This document shows, piece after piece, positions 56,856-64,000 of a DNA stretch of 64,000 nt. The notes below the pieces were generated by a model. It was not told the DNA's origin. It searched no databases and saw only the letters and a program-made list of their open reading frames with translations. The translations under genes were made by a program, and so were the position numbers. The DNA comes from Devosia sp. 66-22 (GTDB lineage: Bacteria > Pseudomonadota > Alphaproteobacteria > Rhizobiales > Devosiaceae), in the NCBI GenBank assembly GCA_001899065.1, contig MKUZ01000009.1, positions 62,001 through 126,000 on the forward strand, read 5' to 3'. Positions within the stretch are counted from its first letter, which is position 1, and every line of letters begins with the position of its first letter.

Positions 56856-57098
56856 ATGACACCGGCACGCTGGACGTTCATCATCATCTTCGGGGGCTGT
56901 CTGCTGATCGGGCTGGGGATGGGCGTGGTCAATCTGATCGCACCCGGCACCGCCACCATCACCTTCAACGACCAGCCGGCGACCGGGATGACAGGGGTGG
57001 GTGTTGCAACGACCACATGGGGCGTTCTTGGCCTCATCTTTGGGCTCATCGTTGCCGGCATCGTCGCCCTGTTCACGCGCCGCAAGAAGGTGGCTTGA
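56856..57098 (+). CDS. Small two-span membrane protein
   Basis: This 80-residue protein has two hydrophobic spans (about residues 8-30 and 52-72), a short periplasmic-type loop and a basic C terminus (RRKKVA). It lies nine bases after the first GlsB-type gene, with GGGGA upstream. I do not recognise a family. Confidence 0.65.
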   Translation: MTPARWTFIIIFGGCLLIGLGMGVVNLIAPGTATITFNDQPATGMTGVGVATTTWGVLGLIFGLIVAGIVALFTRRKKVA

Positions 57099-57151
57099 TC
57101 CGGACGGGCGGCATCTCGATATGTCACCCGGGTCATCGAGAGGCTTGAAAC

Positions 57152-57454
57152 ATGAACATGCCTGAGCGGCAGCACACAGACGGAGGGCGGGTCCTGGACA
57201 ACAACAATACGCGCGCCCTCATCATTTTCCTCGTGATCGGCCTGATTGCGGGCTGGCTGGCGAGCTGGATCGTGGGTGGCGGCGGGCTGCTGACCTATCT
57301 GGTGAGCGGCGTGCTCGGCGCGTTCGTGGGCGGCTATCTGTTCAGTGCGCTCAAGATCAGCCTGCCCATCCGCAATGTCTGGGTGAGCCAGATTATCACC
57401 TCCACGGTGGGCGCCATCATCGTGGTGATCGTTGCCCGGCTGATCGCCGGCTAA
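57152..57454 (+). CDS. GlsB/YeaQ/YmgE family membrane protein, copy 2
   Basis: This protein is clearly related to copy 1 (IGLIAGWLASWIVGGGGLL, VSGVLGAFVGGYLF, GAIIVVIVARLIAG). From ATG 57152 it is 100 residues, with a hydrophilic N-terminal extension. A CTG at 57194, seven bases after GGAGG, would give 86 residues, the length of copy 1; which start is used is not clear. The tandem pair with the two-span protein between suggests a duplicated stress-membrane module inserted between lpdA and lipA. Confidence 0.8.
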   Translation: MNMPERQHTDGGRVLDNNNTRALIIFLVIGLIAGWLASWIVGGGGLLTYLVSGVLGAFVGGYLFSALKISLPIRNVWVSQIITSTVGAIIVVIVARLIAG

Positions 57455-57463
57455 GGAGTTCCC

Positions 57464-58405
57464 TTGGTTACGCTGCTCGAAGGCCGCATGCGGCATCCCG
57501 AGAAGGCCCACCGGCCCGACACGGAGGTGCTGCGCAAGCCGGACTGGATCCGGGTGAAGGCGCCGGGCTCGCCCGTCTACAACGAGACGCGGCAGATCGT
57601 GCGCGAGAACAATCTCGTGACGGTGTGCGAGGAGGCGGGCTGCCCCAATATCGGCGAGTGCTGGAGCAAGAAACACGCGACCATGATGATCATGGGCGAG
57701 ATCTGCACCCGCGCCTGCGCCTTCTGCAACGTGGCCACCGGCATCCCGACACCGCTCGATCCCAACGAGCCCGAAAACGTCGCCAACGCCGTGGAAAAGC
57801 TCGGTCTGCACCATGTGGTGATTACCTCGGTCGACCGCGACGACCTGCCCGACGGCGGGGCGGAGCATTTCGCCCGGGTGATCCGCGCGATCCGCAAGCG
57901 GACGCCGCAGACCACGATCGAAATCCTGACGCCGGACTTTTTGCGCAAGGACGGCGCGCTCGAAGTGGTCGTCGCGGCCAAGCCCGACGTGTTCAACCAC
58001 AATCTCGAGACGGTGCCGTCGAACTATCTCAAGGTCCGGCCGGGCGCCCGCTACTTCCACTCGATCCGGCTGCTGCAGCGGGTCAAGGAGCTCGACCCCA
58101 CGATGTTCACCAAATCGGGCATCATGGTGGGACTGGGCGAGGGGCGGAACGAAGTCCTGCAGCTGATGGACGACCTCCGCTCGGCGGACGTCGATTTCCT
58201 CACCATCGGGCAGTACCTGCAGCCGTCGCGCAAGCACCATCCGGTGATCAGCTTCGTGACCCCCGACGAGTTCAAATCCTACGCCACGGTGGCCCGGACC
58301 AAGGGCTTCCTGCTCGTCTCGTCGAGCCCGCTGACCCGCTCGTCGCACCACGCCGGAGAGGACTTCGCCGCACTCAAGGCGGCCCGGCTCGCGCGCCATG
58401 CCTGA
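57464..58405 (+). CDS. lipA: Lipoyl synthase
   Basis: This 313-residue radical SAM enzyme inserts two sulfurs into octanoyl groups on lipoyl domains. The auxiliary cluster uses C55, C60 and C66 ([12 protein letters not shown]). The radical SAM cluster uses C81, C85 and C88 (CTRACAFC). The C terminus has [10 protein letters not shown], where the RSSxxA Ser ligates the auxiliary cluster. It starts at TTG 57464 after AAGGAG. It follows the pdh genes whose E1-beta and E2 lipoyl domains are its substrates. The 3' end overlaps the next gene by eight bases. Confidence 0.96.
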   Translation: MVTLLEGRMRHPEKAHRPDTEVLRKPDWIRVKAPGSPVYNETRQIVRENNLVTVCEEAGCPNIGECWSKKHATMMIMGEICTRACAFCNVATGIPTPLDPNEPENVANAVEKLGLHHVVITSVDRDDLPDGGAEHFARVIRAIRKRTPQTTIEILTPDFLRKDGALEVVVAAKPDVFNHNLETVPSNYLKVRPGARYFHSIRLLQRVKELDPTMFTKSGIMVGLGEGRNEVLQLMDDLRSADVDFLTIGQYLQPSRKHHPVISFVTPDEFKSYATVARTKGFLLVSSSPLTRSSHHAGEDFAALKAARLARHA

Positions 58406-58841
58406 CCTGTTCTTCGAACGGCATGTGCCGCACCTGCCCGAGCGCATGTTCGGGCTGGTGGGCGATCTCGAGGACTATCCGCGCTTCCTGCCCAATGTGA
58501 GCGGGATGGACGTGACGCGGGACCGCGGCGCAACCGGCGACGTTCGCTTCGCACGCATGACGATCCGGTTCGGGCCGGTGACGCAGGCCTATACCAGCCG
58601 GGTCGAGGCCGACCCGAAAGCCCGCACGATCACCGCCAAAGCGATGGATGGCCCGTTCGCCTATCTCGACAGCAAATGGTCGTTCGAGCCCGAGGGCGAG
58701 GGCACGCGGGTGCGCTTTGACATCGACTTCAAGATTTCGAACCCGCTGATCGCTGCCGTCGCCGAACCGGCCTTCGCCGCCAAGCAGGAAGAAATCATCG
58801 ACGCCTTCGTCACCGAGGCCGACCGGCGCTTCGGCGTCTAG
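58398..58841 (+). CDS. RatA/COQ10-type START domain protein
   Basis: This 147-residue helix-grip protein belongs to the RatA/COQ10 (polyketide cyclase) family. Patterns are [25 protein letters not shown] near the N terminus, [13 protein letters not shown], and the C-terminal helix [22 protein letters not shown]. Relatives bind coenzyme Q or act on ribosomes; a ubiquinone-binding role is the more general guess. It overlaps lipA. Its TAG stop lies on the CTAG that also ends cinA on the other strand. Confidence 0.85.
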   Translation: MPDLFFERHVPHLPERMFGLVGDLEDYPRFLPNVSGMDVTRDRGATGDVRFARMTIRFGPVTQAYTSRVEADPKARTITAKAMDGPFAYLDSKWSFEPEGEGTRVRFDIDFKISNPLIAAVAEPAFAAKQEEIIDAFVTEADRRFGV

Positions 58842-59338
58842 GGCCGGGCGACACCGAGGCCGTCGAGCACGAGGCCGAGCGCTGTCTTGACCGTTTCTTC
58901 ACGGACGACCTGGCGGCCGAGGTCGCCGAAGCGCTTTTCGACGTGGATGGTCTTGCTCGCATCGGCGTAGGCGAAGTGCACGAGGCCCACCGGCTTGCCC
59001 TCGGTGCCGCCGCCGGGGCCGGCAATGCCGGTGACGGCAATGGCGATGGCCGCGCCACTGGTTTTGAGCGCGCCCTCGGCCATGGCGCGGGCGACCTGCT
59101 CCGACACAGCGCCGTGCGCGCGGATCAGGTCGCGGTCGACGCCGATCATGCCGGCCTTGGCCTCATTGGCGTAGGTGACGTAGCCGCCGAACACAGCGTC
59201 CGAGGAGCCGGGGACGTCGGTCAGCGCGCCGGCGATCAGCCCGCCGGTGCAGCTTTCGGCGGTGACGATCATCTGCCGGCGGCCGATGAGGGTGTGGTTG
59301 ACCGTTTCGGCAAGGCGGATGATCGAGGTGTGGAACAT
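58838..59338 (-). CDS. pncC: CinA family protein, nicotinamide-nucleotide amidohydrolase
   Basis: This 166-residue protein has only the C-terminal CinA (PncC) domain, which deamidates nicotinamide mononucleotide for NAD recycling. Family motifs are VTAESCTGGLIAGALTDVPG with the catalytic Ser, YANEAKAGMIGV and AIAVTGIAGPGGG. The N-terminal MoaB-like domain of full CinA is absent, as is normal in many proteobacteria. The ATG shares a base with the ispDF stop. Confidence 0.9.
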   Translation of the reverse strand: MFHTSIIRLAETVNHTLIGRRQMIVTAESCTGGLIAGALTDVPGSSDAVFGGYVTYANEAKAGMIGVDRDLIRAHGAVSEQVARAMAEGALKTSGAAIAIAVTGIAGPGGGTEGKPVGLVHFAYADASKTIHVEKRFGDLGRQVVREETVKTALGLVLDGLGVARP

Positions 59339-60513
59339 CAGTCGTCTCCGCGCGGCAGTTCGACCGTGGCCGTGGCAAGCGAGGTCAGGCCCTCGCCCCG
59401 GCCGACAAAGCCAAGCTTTTCGGACGTGGTTGCCTTGATGGCGACGCGGGCGGGGGAGATGCCGCATGTCTCGGCGATCACCGCCTTCATGGTGGGCACG
59501 TGCGGCGAGATCTTGGGCGCTTCGCTGACGATGGTGATGTCGAGATTGACGATCCGGCCGCCGCGGGCCGCGACAAGGCGGGCGGCGTGCTCGAGGAACA
59601 CGCTCGAGGCCGCTCCTTTCCAATGCGGATCGGAGGGTGGAAAGAACGTGCCGATATCGCCTTCGCCGAGCGCGCCATAGAGGGCATCGGTGAGGGCATG
59701 GAGCGCCGCGTCGGCGTCGGAGTGCCCCTTGAGCCTGGCGGTATGCGGAATGCGGACGCCGCCAAGCCAGACGGCGTCGCCGGGCTCGAACGGGTGGACG
59801 TCGTAGCCGGTGCCGGTACGGGTTTCCATGGGTCTGCCTCCCAGCAAACGCTCGGCGCGCTCGAAATCCTCGGGGTGCGTGAGCTTGATGTTGCGCGGCG
59901 AGCCCTTGGTGAGGGTCACGGGGATGCCTGCCCATTCGGCAATCGCCGCGTCATCGGTGAACTCGGTGGGTTCGCTCGCGGCGCGGCGATGGGCGTCGAG
60001 GATGGCCGGGTAGGCGAAGCCCTGCGGCGTCTGCGCGGCGAACAGGGTGCGACGGTCCTCGGTGCCTTCGGCAAGACGTCCGTCGGAGGACCGCTTGATC
60101 GTGTCGGTGACCGGCAGGACGGGCAGGGCGGCCTCGCCCAGCGCTGCGAGCACGCCCGAAATGGTGTCGTCGTCGATCAGCGGCCGGGCCGCATCCTGGA
60201 TCAGGACGAGATCGGGCCGGTGCGGGGCAAGGGCTTCGAGGCCGGCCAGGACCGAGCCCTGCCGCGTCGGAGCACCGCCGACGGCAGGCAAGAGCTTGGA
60301 GCCGTTGAGATTCAGCGCGGCATAGAGGTCGGTGTGGGAGGGATTGAGGACCGGCAGCACCCAGGTCACGTCGGGGCGGGCGGTGAAGGCGGCGATGGTG
60401 CGGGCGAGGACGGGGGTGCCGGCGAGGGGCCGGTACTGCTTGGGGCCGCCGCCCATGCGCTCGCCGATTCCGGCGGCGACGATGATGACGGCGATGGTTT
60501 TTTGGTCAGGCAT
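59338..60513 (-). CDS. ispDF: Bifunctional IspD/IspF, MEP pathway enzyme
   Basis: This 391-residue fusion carries two steps of non-mevalonate isoprenoid synthesis. IspD (residues 1-225) has VIIVAAGIGERMGGGPKQY, a CTP-binding loop, and LIQDAARPLID. IspF (from about 232) has TGTGYDVHPFEPG with metal-binding Asp and His, LKGHSDADAALHALTDAL and GDIGTFFPPSDP. The fusion is typical of alphaproteobacteria. ATG 60513 is chosen by the IspD N terminus. The pathway's DXR (dxr) is not in this window. Confidence 0.95.
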   Translation of the reverse strand: MPDQKTIAVIIVAAGIGERMGGGPKQYRPLAGTPVLARTIAAFTARPDVTWVLPVLNPSHTDLYAALNLNGSKLLPAVGGAPTRQGSVLAGLEALAPHRPDLVLIQDAARPLIDDDTISGVLAALGEAALPVLPVTDTIKRSSDGRLAEGTEDRRTLFAAQTPQGFAYPAILDAHRRAASEPTEFTDDAAIAEWAGIPVTLTKGSPRNIKLTHPEDFERAERLLGGRPMETRTGTGYDVHPFEPGDAVWLGGVRIPHTARLKGHSDADAALHALTDALYGALGEGDIGTFFPPSDPHWKGAASSVFLEHAARLVAARGGRIVNLDITIVSEAPKISPHVPTMKAVIAETCGISPARVAIKATTSEKLGFVGRGEGLTSLATATVELPRGDD

Positions 60514-60630
60514 GGGAACGCTGTATCGTCGATGAATCGCCCCGGCAAGCCGACGGTCACCAGTTGTGCTGCGGGAGATTTTGACTATTGTTCGCGCACT
60601 TCCGGGAACTGCGTAAAAGTGGAGCAATGC

Positions 60631-61632
60631 GTGCGTGGTGATGCCTGCGGCTTAAGCATCGGCGGGCAGATGATCGGCAAGCGGGCGTTTCTCGCGCCGA
60701 TGGCCGGCATCACCGACCGGCCGATGCGTCGGCTCGCCGCCCGCTATGGCGCCGGGCTGGTGGTCTCGGAGATGATCGCCAGCGGCGCGCTGACCACGGG
60801 CCATCGCGACATGGTGCGCAAGATGGCGGCATCGCCGGGACTGCCGCACATGGTGCAGCTCGCCGGCTGCGAGGCGGGCTGGATGGCGGAAGCGGCGCGG
60901 ATCGCCGAGGATGCGGGCGCCGACATCGTCGACATCAATTTCGGCTGTCCGGCCAAGCGGGTGACCAACGGCTATGCCGGCTCGGCGCTGATGCGGGTGC
61001 CCGATCTGGCGCAGTCGCTTGTCGAGGCCGTGGTCGGGGCGACGTCGCGTCCGGTGACCGTCAAGATGCGGCTCGGCTGGGACGACGACAGCCTCAACGC
61101 ACCGGAGATCGCGCGGCGCGCCGTCGCGGCCGGGGCGCAGATGGTCACCGTGCACGGACGGACGCGGCAGCAGTTCTACAAGGGCAGCGCGCGCTGGGCG
61201 CCGGTGCGGGCGGTGGTCGAGGCGGTGGCGGTGCCGGTGGTGGTCAATGGCGACATCACCGATCTTGCGAGGGCGCGCGAAGCGCTGGAACTGTCGGGCG
61301 CCGCGGCGGTGATGATCGGGCGCGGGGCGCAAGGGCAGCCCTGGGTGGTCGGCCAGGTCGCGGCGGGGCTCGTGGGCGAGGATGCGGACGATGCGCCGAC
61401 CGGAGCGGAACTCACCGCGATCGTTGTCGAGCACTATGAAGGCGTGCTGGGCGAGTACGGCGTCGAGGTCGGCGTGCGGGCGGCGCGCAAGCATCTCGAC
61501 TGGTACCTCGAAGCCTCAAACCTGCCGGTATCGAAGGCGACGCGTAGGATGATGCTCGAGTCGCAGACTCCAGCAGAAGTCATTGGCCTGATTGAATCAA
61601 TCTTCTCCGGTGAGCGGCAGGAGGCGGCATGA
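60631..61632 (+). CDS. dusB: tRNA-dihydrouridine synthase DusB (NifR3)
   Basis: This 333-residue flavoprotein reduces uridines in tRNA to dihydrouridine. Motifs are [38 protein letters not shown] with the catalytic Cys, KMRLGWDD and [15 protein letters not shown] 60670 would trim the N terminus; GTG 60631, with GGAG six bases upstream, restores GLSIGGQ before MIGKRAF as in relatives. An open frame continues far upstream but is antisense to ispDF. It leads the dusB-ntrB-ntrC operon known from rhizobia as nifR3-ntrBC. Confidence 0.94.
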   Translation: MRGDACGLSIGGQMIGKRAFLAPMAGITDRPMRRLAARYGAGLVVSEMIASGALTTGHRDMVRKMAASPGLPHMVQLAGCEAGWMAEAARIAEDAGADIVDINFGCPAKRVTNGYAGSALMRVPDLAQSLVEAVVGATSRPVTVKMRLGWDDDSLNAPEIARRAVAAGAQMVTVHGRTRQQFYKGSARWAPVRAVVEAVAVPVVVNGDITDLARAREALELSGAAAVMIGRGAQGQPWVVGQVAAGLVGEDADDAPTGAELTAIVVEHYEGVLGEYGVEVGVRAARKHLDWYLEASNLPVSKATRRMMLESQTPAEVIGLIESIFSGERQEAA

Positions 61633-62762
61633 ATGAGCTCGTCGCGCCGGGGCTCAGCACAGCCGTGCTGCAGGCCCTGCCGCAGCCGGTGATCGTGATC
61701 GACGAGGACCGCAAGATTGTCTTCGTGAACTATGCGGCCGAGACCTTCTTCGGCGCCTCGACCAGCGTGCTGAGCCGGCAGCGGCTCGACGATCTGATCG
61801 CCTTCGGCTCGCCCATCGTGGCGCTGGCGCAGTCGGTGGCGGAGCGACGCGCGCCGATGACCGAGTATCGCGTCCGCGTCGGGTCGGCGCGGTTCGGCGA
61901 CGCGGCGGACGACAGGATCGTGGACGTGTTCGCCAGCCCCATCTCCGACTTCGATGCGCGCGTGGCGCTGCTTTTCCAGGAGCGTACGATGGCCGACAAG
62001 ATCGACCGGCAGCTGGTCAGCCGCGGCGCGGCGCGCTCGGTGACCGGCCTCGCCTCGATGCTCGCCCATGAGATCAAGAACCCGCTGTCGGGCATCCGGG
62101 GCGCGGCGCAGCTCCTCGAACAGTCGGTGACGGCGGACGAGCTGCCGCTAGCCCGGCTCGTGCGCGAGGAGGTGGACCGGATCGTCGACCTGATCGACCG
62201 CGTCGAAGTGTTCGGCGACGACCGGCCGATCGAGCGCGAGGCGATCAACATCCACGTCGTGCTCGACCGGGTTAAGCTGCTCGCCAAGAACGGCGTGGCG
62301 CGGAACATCACCTTCTCGGAGGACTACGATCCGTCGCTGCCGCCGGTCTATGGCAACCGCGACCAGCTCATCCAGGTCTTCCTCAATCTGGTGAAGAATG
62401 CCGCGGAAGCCCTTGAACGGACACCGAAAGGCGAAATCCGCATCTCGACGGCCTTCCGCCCAGGCATCCGCATCGCGGTGCAGGGCGTGGCGCAGCGTAT
62501 CTCGCTGCCGCTCGAGATCGTCATCGAGGACAACGGGCCGGGCGTACCGGCCGACCTCCTGCCGATCCTGTTCGATCCGTTCGTGACGACCAAAGCCAAT
62601 GGAAGTGGCCTGGGACTTGCATTGGTAGCCAAGATTGTCGGCGACCACGGTGGCGTGATCGACCACGACAGCCGTCCGGGCCGCACGCGCTTCCGCGTGC
62701 TGCTGCCGGTCGCGAGAGGTTTAGAGATGCCTGAAGAGACGTCCGGGGGCGCTGTCCAATGA
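61629..62762 (+). CDS. ntrB: Nitrogen regulation sensor kinase NtrB (GlnL)
   Basis: This 377-residue cytoplasmic histidine kinase signals nitrogen status, under PII control, to NtrC. A PAS domain (about residues 10-120) is followed by the dimerisation helix with the phosphorylated H147 in [15 protein letters not shown]. The ATP-binding domain has [10 protein letters not shown] (N box), IEDNGPGVP (G1) and [12 protein letters not shown] (G2). No membrane span is present, as expected. ATG overlaps the dusB stop by four bases and its end overlaps ntrC by four. Confidence 0.95.
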   Translation: MNELVAPGLSTAVLQALPQPVIVIDEDRKIVFVNYAAETFFGASTSVLSRQRLDDLIAFGSPIVALAQSVAERRAPMTEYRVRVGSARFGDAADDRIVDVFASPISDFDARVALLFQERTMADKIDRQLVSRGAARSVTGLASMLAHEIKNPLSGIRGAAQLLEQSVTADELPLARLVREEVDRIVDLIDRVEVFGDDRPIEREAINIHVVLDRVKLLAKNGVARNITFSEDYDPSLPPVYGNRDQLIQVFLNLVKNAAEALERTPKGEIRISTAFRPGIRIAVQGVAQRISLPLEIVIEDNGPGVPADLLPILFDPFVTTKANGSGLGLALVAKIVGDHGGVIDHDSRPGRTRFRVLLPVARGLEMPEETSGGAVQ

Positions 62763-64000
62763 GCCATACGATCCTGCTCGCCGATGACGACGCGGCCATC
62801 CGCATGGTGCTCAACCAGGCGCTGTCGCGCGCCGGCTACGAGGTGCGCCCGACGGGCAATCTGTCGACCATGTGGAACTGGGCGAGCCGCGGCGAGGGCG
62901 ACCTGCTGATCACCGACGTGATGATGCCGGACGGCAATGCCTTCGAGATCATGCCCAAGATCAAGAAGCTCCGGCCCGACCTGCCCATCGTGGTGATGAG
63001 CGCGCAGAACACCTTCATGACGGCGATCCGCGCCAATGAGGTGGGGGCGTATGAGTACCTGCCCAAGCCGTTCGACATCACCGAAGTGCTCTCGGTGGTG
63101 GCGCGGGCGCTCGCCGATGCGAGAAAGCCGGGCAAGGACAGCAAGAAGGCCGACGAGCCAGGCGAGACGATGCCGCTGGTCGGCCGGTCGGCCGCGATGC
63201 AGGACATCTACCGCGCGCTGGCGCGGCTGATGCAGACCGACCTGACGGTGACCATCACCGGCGAGAGCGGCACCGGCAAGGAACTGGTGGCGCGCGCGCT
63301 GCACGATTTCGGCCGGCGCCGGAACGGGCCGTTCGTCGCCATCAACATGGCGGCGATCCCGCGCGATCTGATCGAGGCCGAACTGTTCGGACACGAGAAG
63401 GGCGCCTTCACCGGCGCCACGTCGCGGTCGTCGGGCCGCTTCGAGCAGGCCGAAGGTGGAACGCTGTTCCTCGACGAGATCGGCGACATGCCCATGGACG
63501 CCCAGACGCGGCTGCTGCGCGTGCTGCAGGAGGGCGAGTACACGATGGTGGGCGGGCGCACGCCGATCAAGTCGAACGTGCGCATCGTCGCCGCCACGCA
63601 TCGCGACCTCGGCCAGATGATCCGGCAGGGCCTGTTCCGCGAGGATCTCTATTATCGCCTGAACGTCGTTCCAATCCGACTGCCGCCGCTGCGCGAGCGC
63701 ACCGACGACATCACCGATCTGGTTAACCATTTCCTGCGCGCGGCGCAGCGCGAGGGCGAGCCGGTCAAGACCATCTCGCCCGACGCGATCAAGCTGATGC
63801 AGGCCTATGCATGGCCGGGCAATGTGCGCGAGCTCGAGAACCTCGTGCGGCGACTGAGCGCGCTCTATGCCGATGAGAGCATCTCGCGCGAGATCGTGCA
63901 GACCGAGCTCAACATCGCCGACCGGCAGTCGGTGCCGGTCGCGTCCGATCCGATGGACGTGTCGTCGGCGGTCGAAACGCATGTGGCGCAATTGCTGCGC
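62759..64000 (+). CDS. ntrC: Nitrogen regulation response regulator NtrC (GlnG), partial
   Basis: This sigma-54 activator is cut by the window end after 414 codons. The receiver domain has the phosphorylated D53 in [11 protein letters not shown] and the Lys in YLPKPF. The AAA+ domain has [15 protein letters not shown] (Walker A), [11 protein letters not shown] (the GAFTGA loop that contacts sigma-54), [13 protein letters not shown] (Walker B) and [15 protein letters not shown]. The C-terminal Fis-type DNA-binding domain lies beyond 64000. ATG 62759 overlaps the ntrB stop. It would activate glutamine synthetase and other nitrogen genes. Confidence 0.96.
   Translation, partial: MSHTILLADDDAAIRMVLNQALSRAGYEVRPTGNLSTMWNWASRGEGDLLITDVMMPDGNAFEIMPKIKKLRPDLPIVVMSAQNTFMTAIRANEVGAYEYLPKPFDITEVLSVVARALADARKPGKDSKKADEPGETMPLVGRSAAMQDIYRALARLMQTDLTVTITGESGTGKELVARALHDFGRRRNGPFVAINMAAIPRDLIEAELFGHEKGAFTGATSRSSGRFEQAEGGTLFLDEIGDMPMDAQTRLLRVLQEGEYTMVGGRTPIKSNVRIVAATHRDLGQMIRQGLFREDLYYRLNVVPIRLPPLRERTDDITDLVNHFLRAAQREGEPVKTISPDAIKLMQAYAWPGNVRELENLVRRLSALYADESISREIVQTELNIADRQSVPVASDPMDVSSAVETHVAQLLR

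Overview
The window is a high-GC alphaproteobacterial chromosome segment, most likely Hyphomicrobiales (Rhizobiales) and plausibly a Devosia-type organism. The evidence is gene order and family variants: proS-lolC/E-lolD-dnaE, rpsB-tsf-pyrH-frr-uppS-cdsA-rseP-bamA-lpxD-fabZ-lpxA-lpxI-lpxB, a trp-moaC-moeA-lexA block, a lipoyl-domain PdhB, fused IspDF, and the dusB(nifR3)-ntrB-ntrC operon. LexA boxes of the GAAC-N7-GAAC type support the class assignment. The genus is inference; no rRNA or tRNA gene is visible to fix it.

Layout. 1-2.2 kb holds the end of proS, then lolC/E and lolD. 2.3-4.8 kb is an accessory patch: a frameshifted GNAT gene, an isocitrate lyase/PEP mutase family enzyme, and about 1.1 kb of non-coding, palindrome-rich DNA. 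That stretch ends in a LexA box and a 33-codon membrane micropeptide gene just before dnaE. 4.8-8.8 kb is dnaE and an exported SH3-domain protein. 9.0-21.8 kb is one long run for translation (rpsB, tsf, frr), UMP kinase, isoprenoid/phospholipid precursors and outer-membrane biogenesis (rseP, bamA, lipid A genes). 21.8-26.9 kb holds gltA, gltX and comEC. 26.8-30.7 kb is a metabolic insert: a galactonate-type operon (dgoK-dgoA-lactonase) and metY. 30.9-39.8 kb is lexA, a small HAHNN membrane protein, and the minus-strand run ppiD-trpE-trpG-trpD-trpC-moaC-moeA. 39.9-47.5 kb holds tpiA, secG and pyrG, then a mixed stretch (EEP-family enzyme, DUF4169, glutathione peroxidase, exported MsrA, PRC-barrel protein, epimerase). 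47.6-58.8 kb runs from eno and ftsB through the pyruvate dehydrogenase operon, with several unrelated small genes threaded between pdhA, pdhB, pdhC, lpdA and lipA. 58.8-64 kb is cinA, ispDF and dusB-ntrB-ntrC, the last cut by the window end.

How the genes work together. The central block joins protein synthesis to envelope building: CdsA and UppS make lipid precursors, LpxD/A/I/B and FabZ make lipid A, and BamA and LolCD place outer-membrane proteins and lipoproteins. GltA, PdhABC, LpdA, LipA, Eno and TpiA connect glycolysis to the TCA cycle, and LipA makes the cofactor the Pdh complex needs. NtrBC provides nitrogen control. LexA provides SOS control of itself and probably of the micropeptide upstream of dnaE.

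The most interesting signal is that SOS-box micropeptide unit (4636-4786). It has a LexA box identical in form to the two boxes in front of lexA itself, a strong ribosome binding site and a 33-residue single-span membrane peptide. In architecture it resembles the SOS cell-division inhibitor SidA of Caulobacter, although no sequence homology can be claimed. Other points to check: a possible structured RNA at 3787-3943, a BamA that appears to lack POTRA1, a probable CTG start for rseP, no dxr in the cdsA-rseP interval, and a dyad covering the ribosome binding site of the EEP-family gene.
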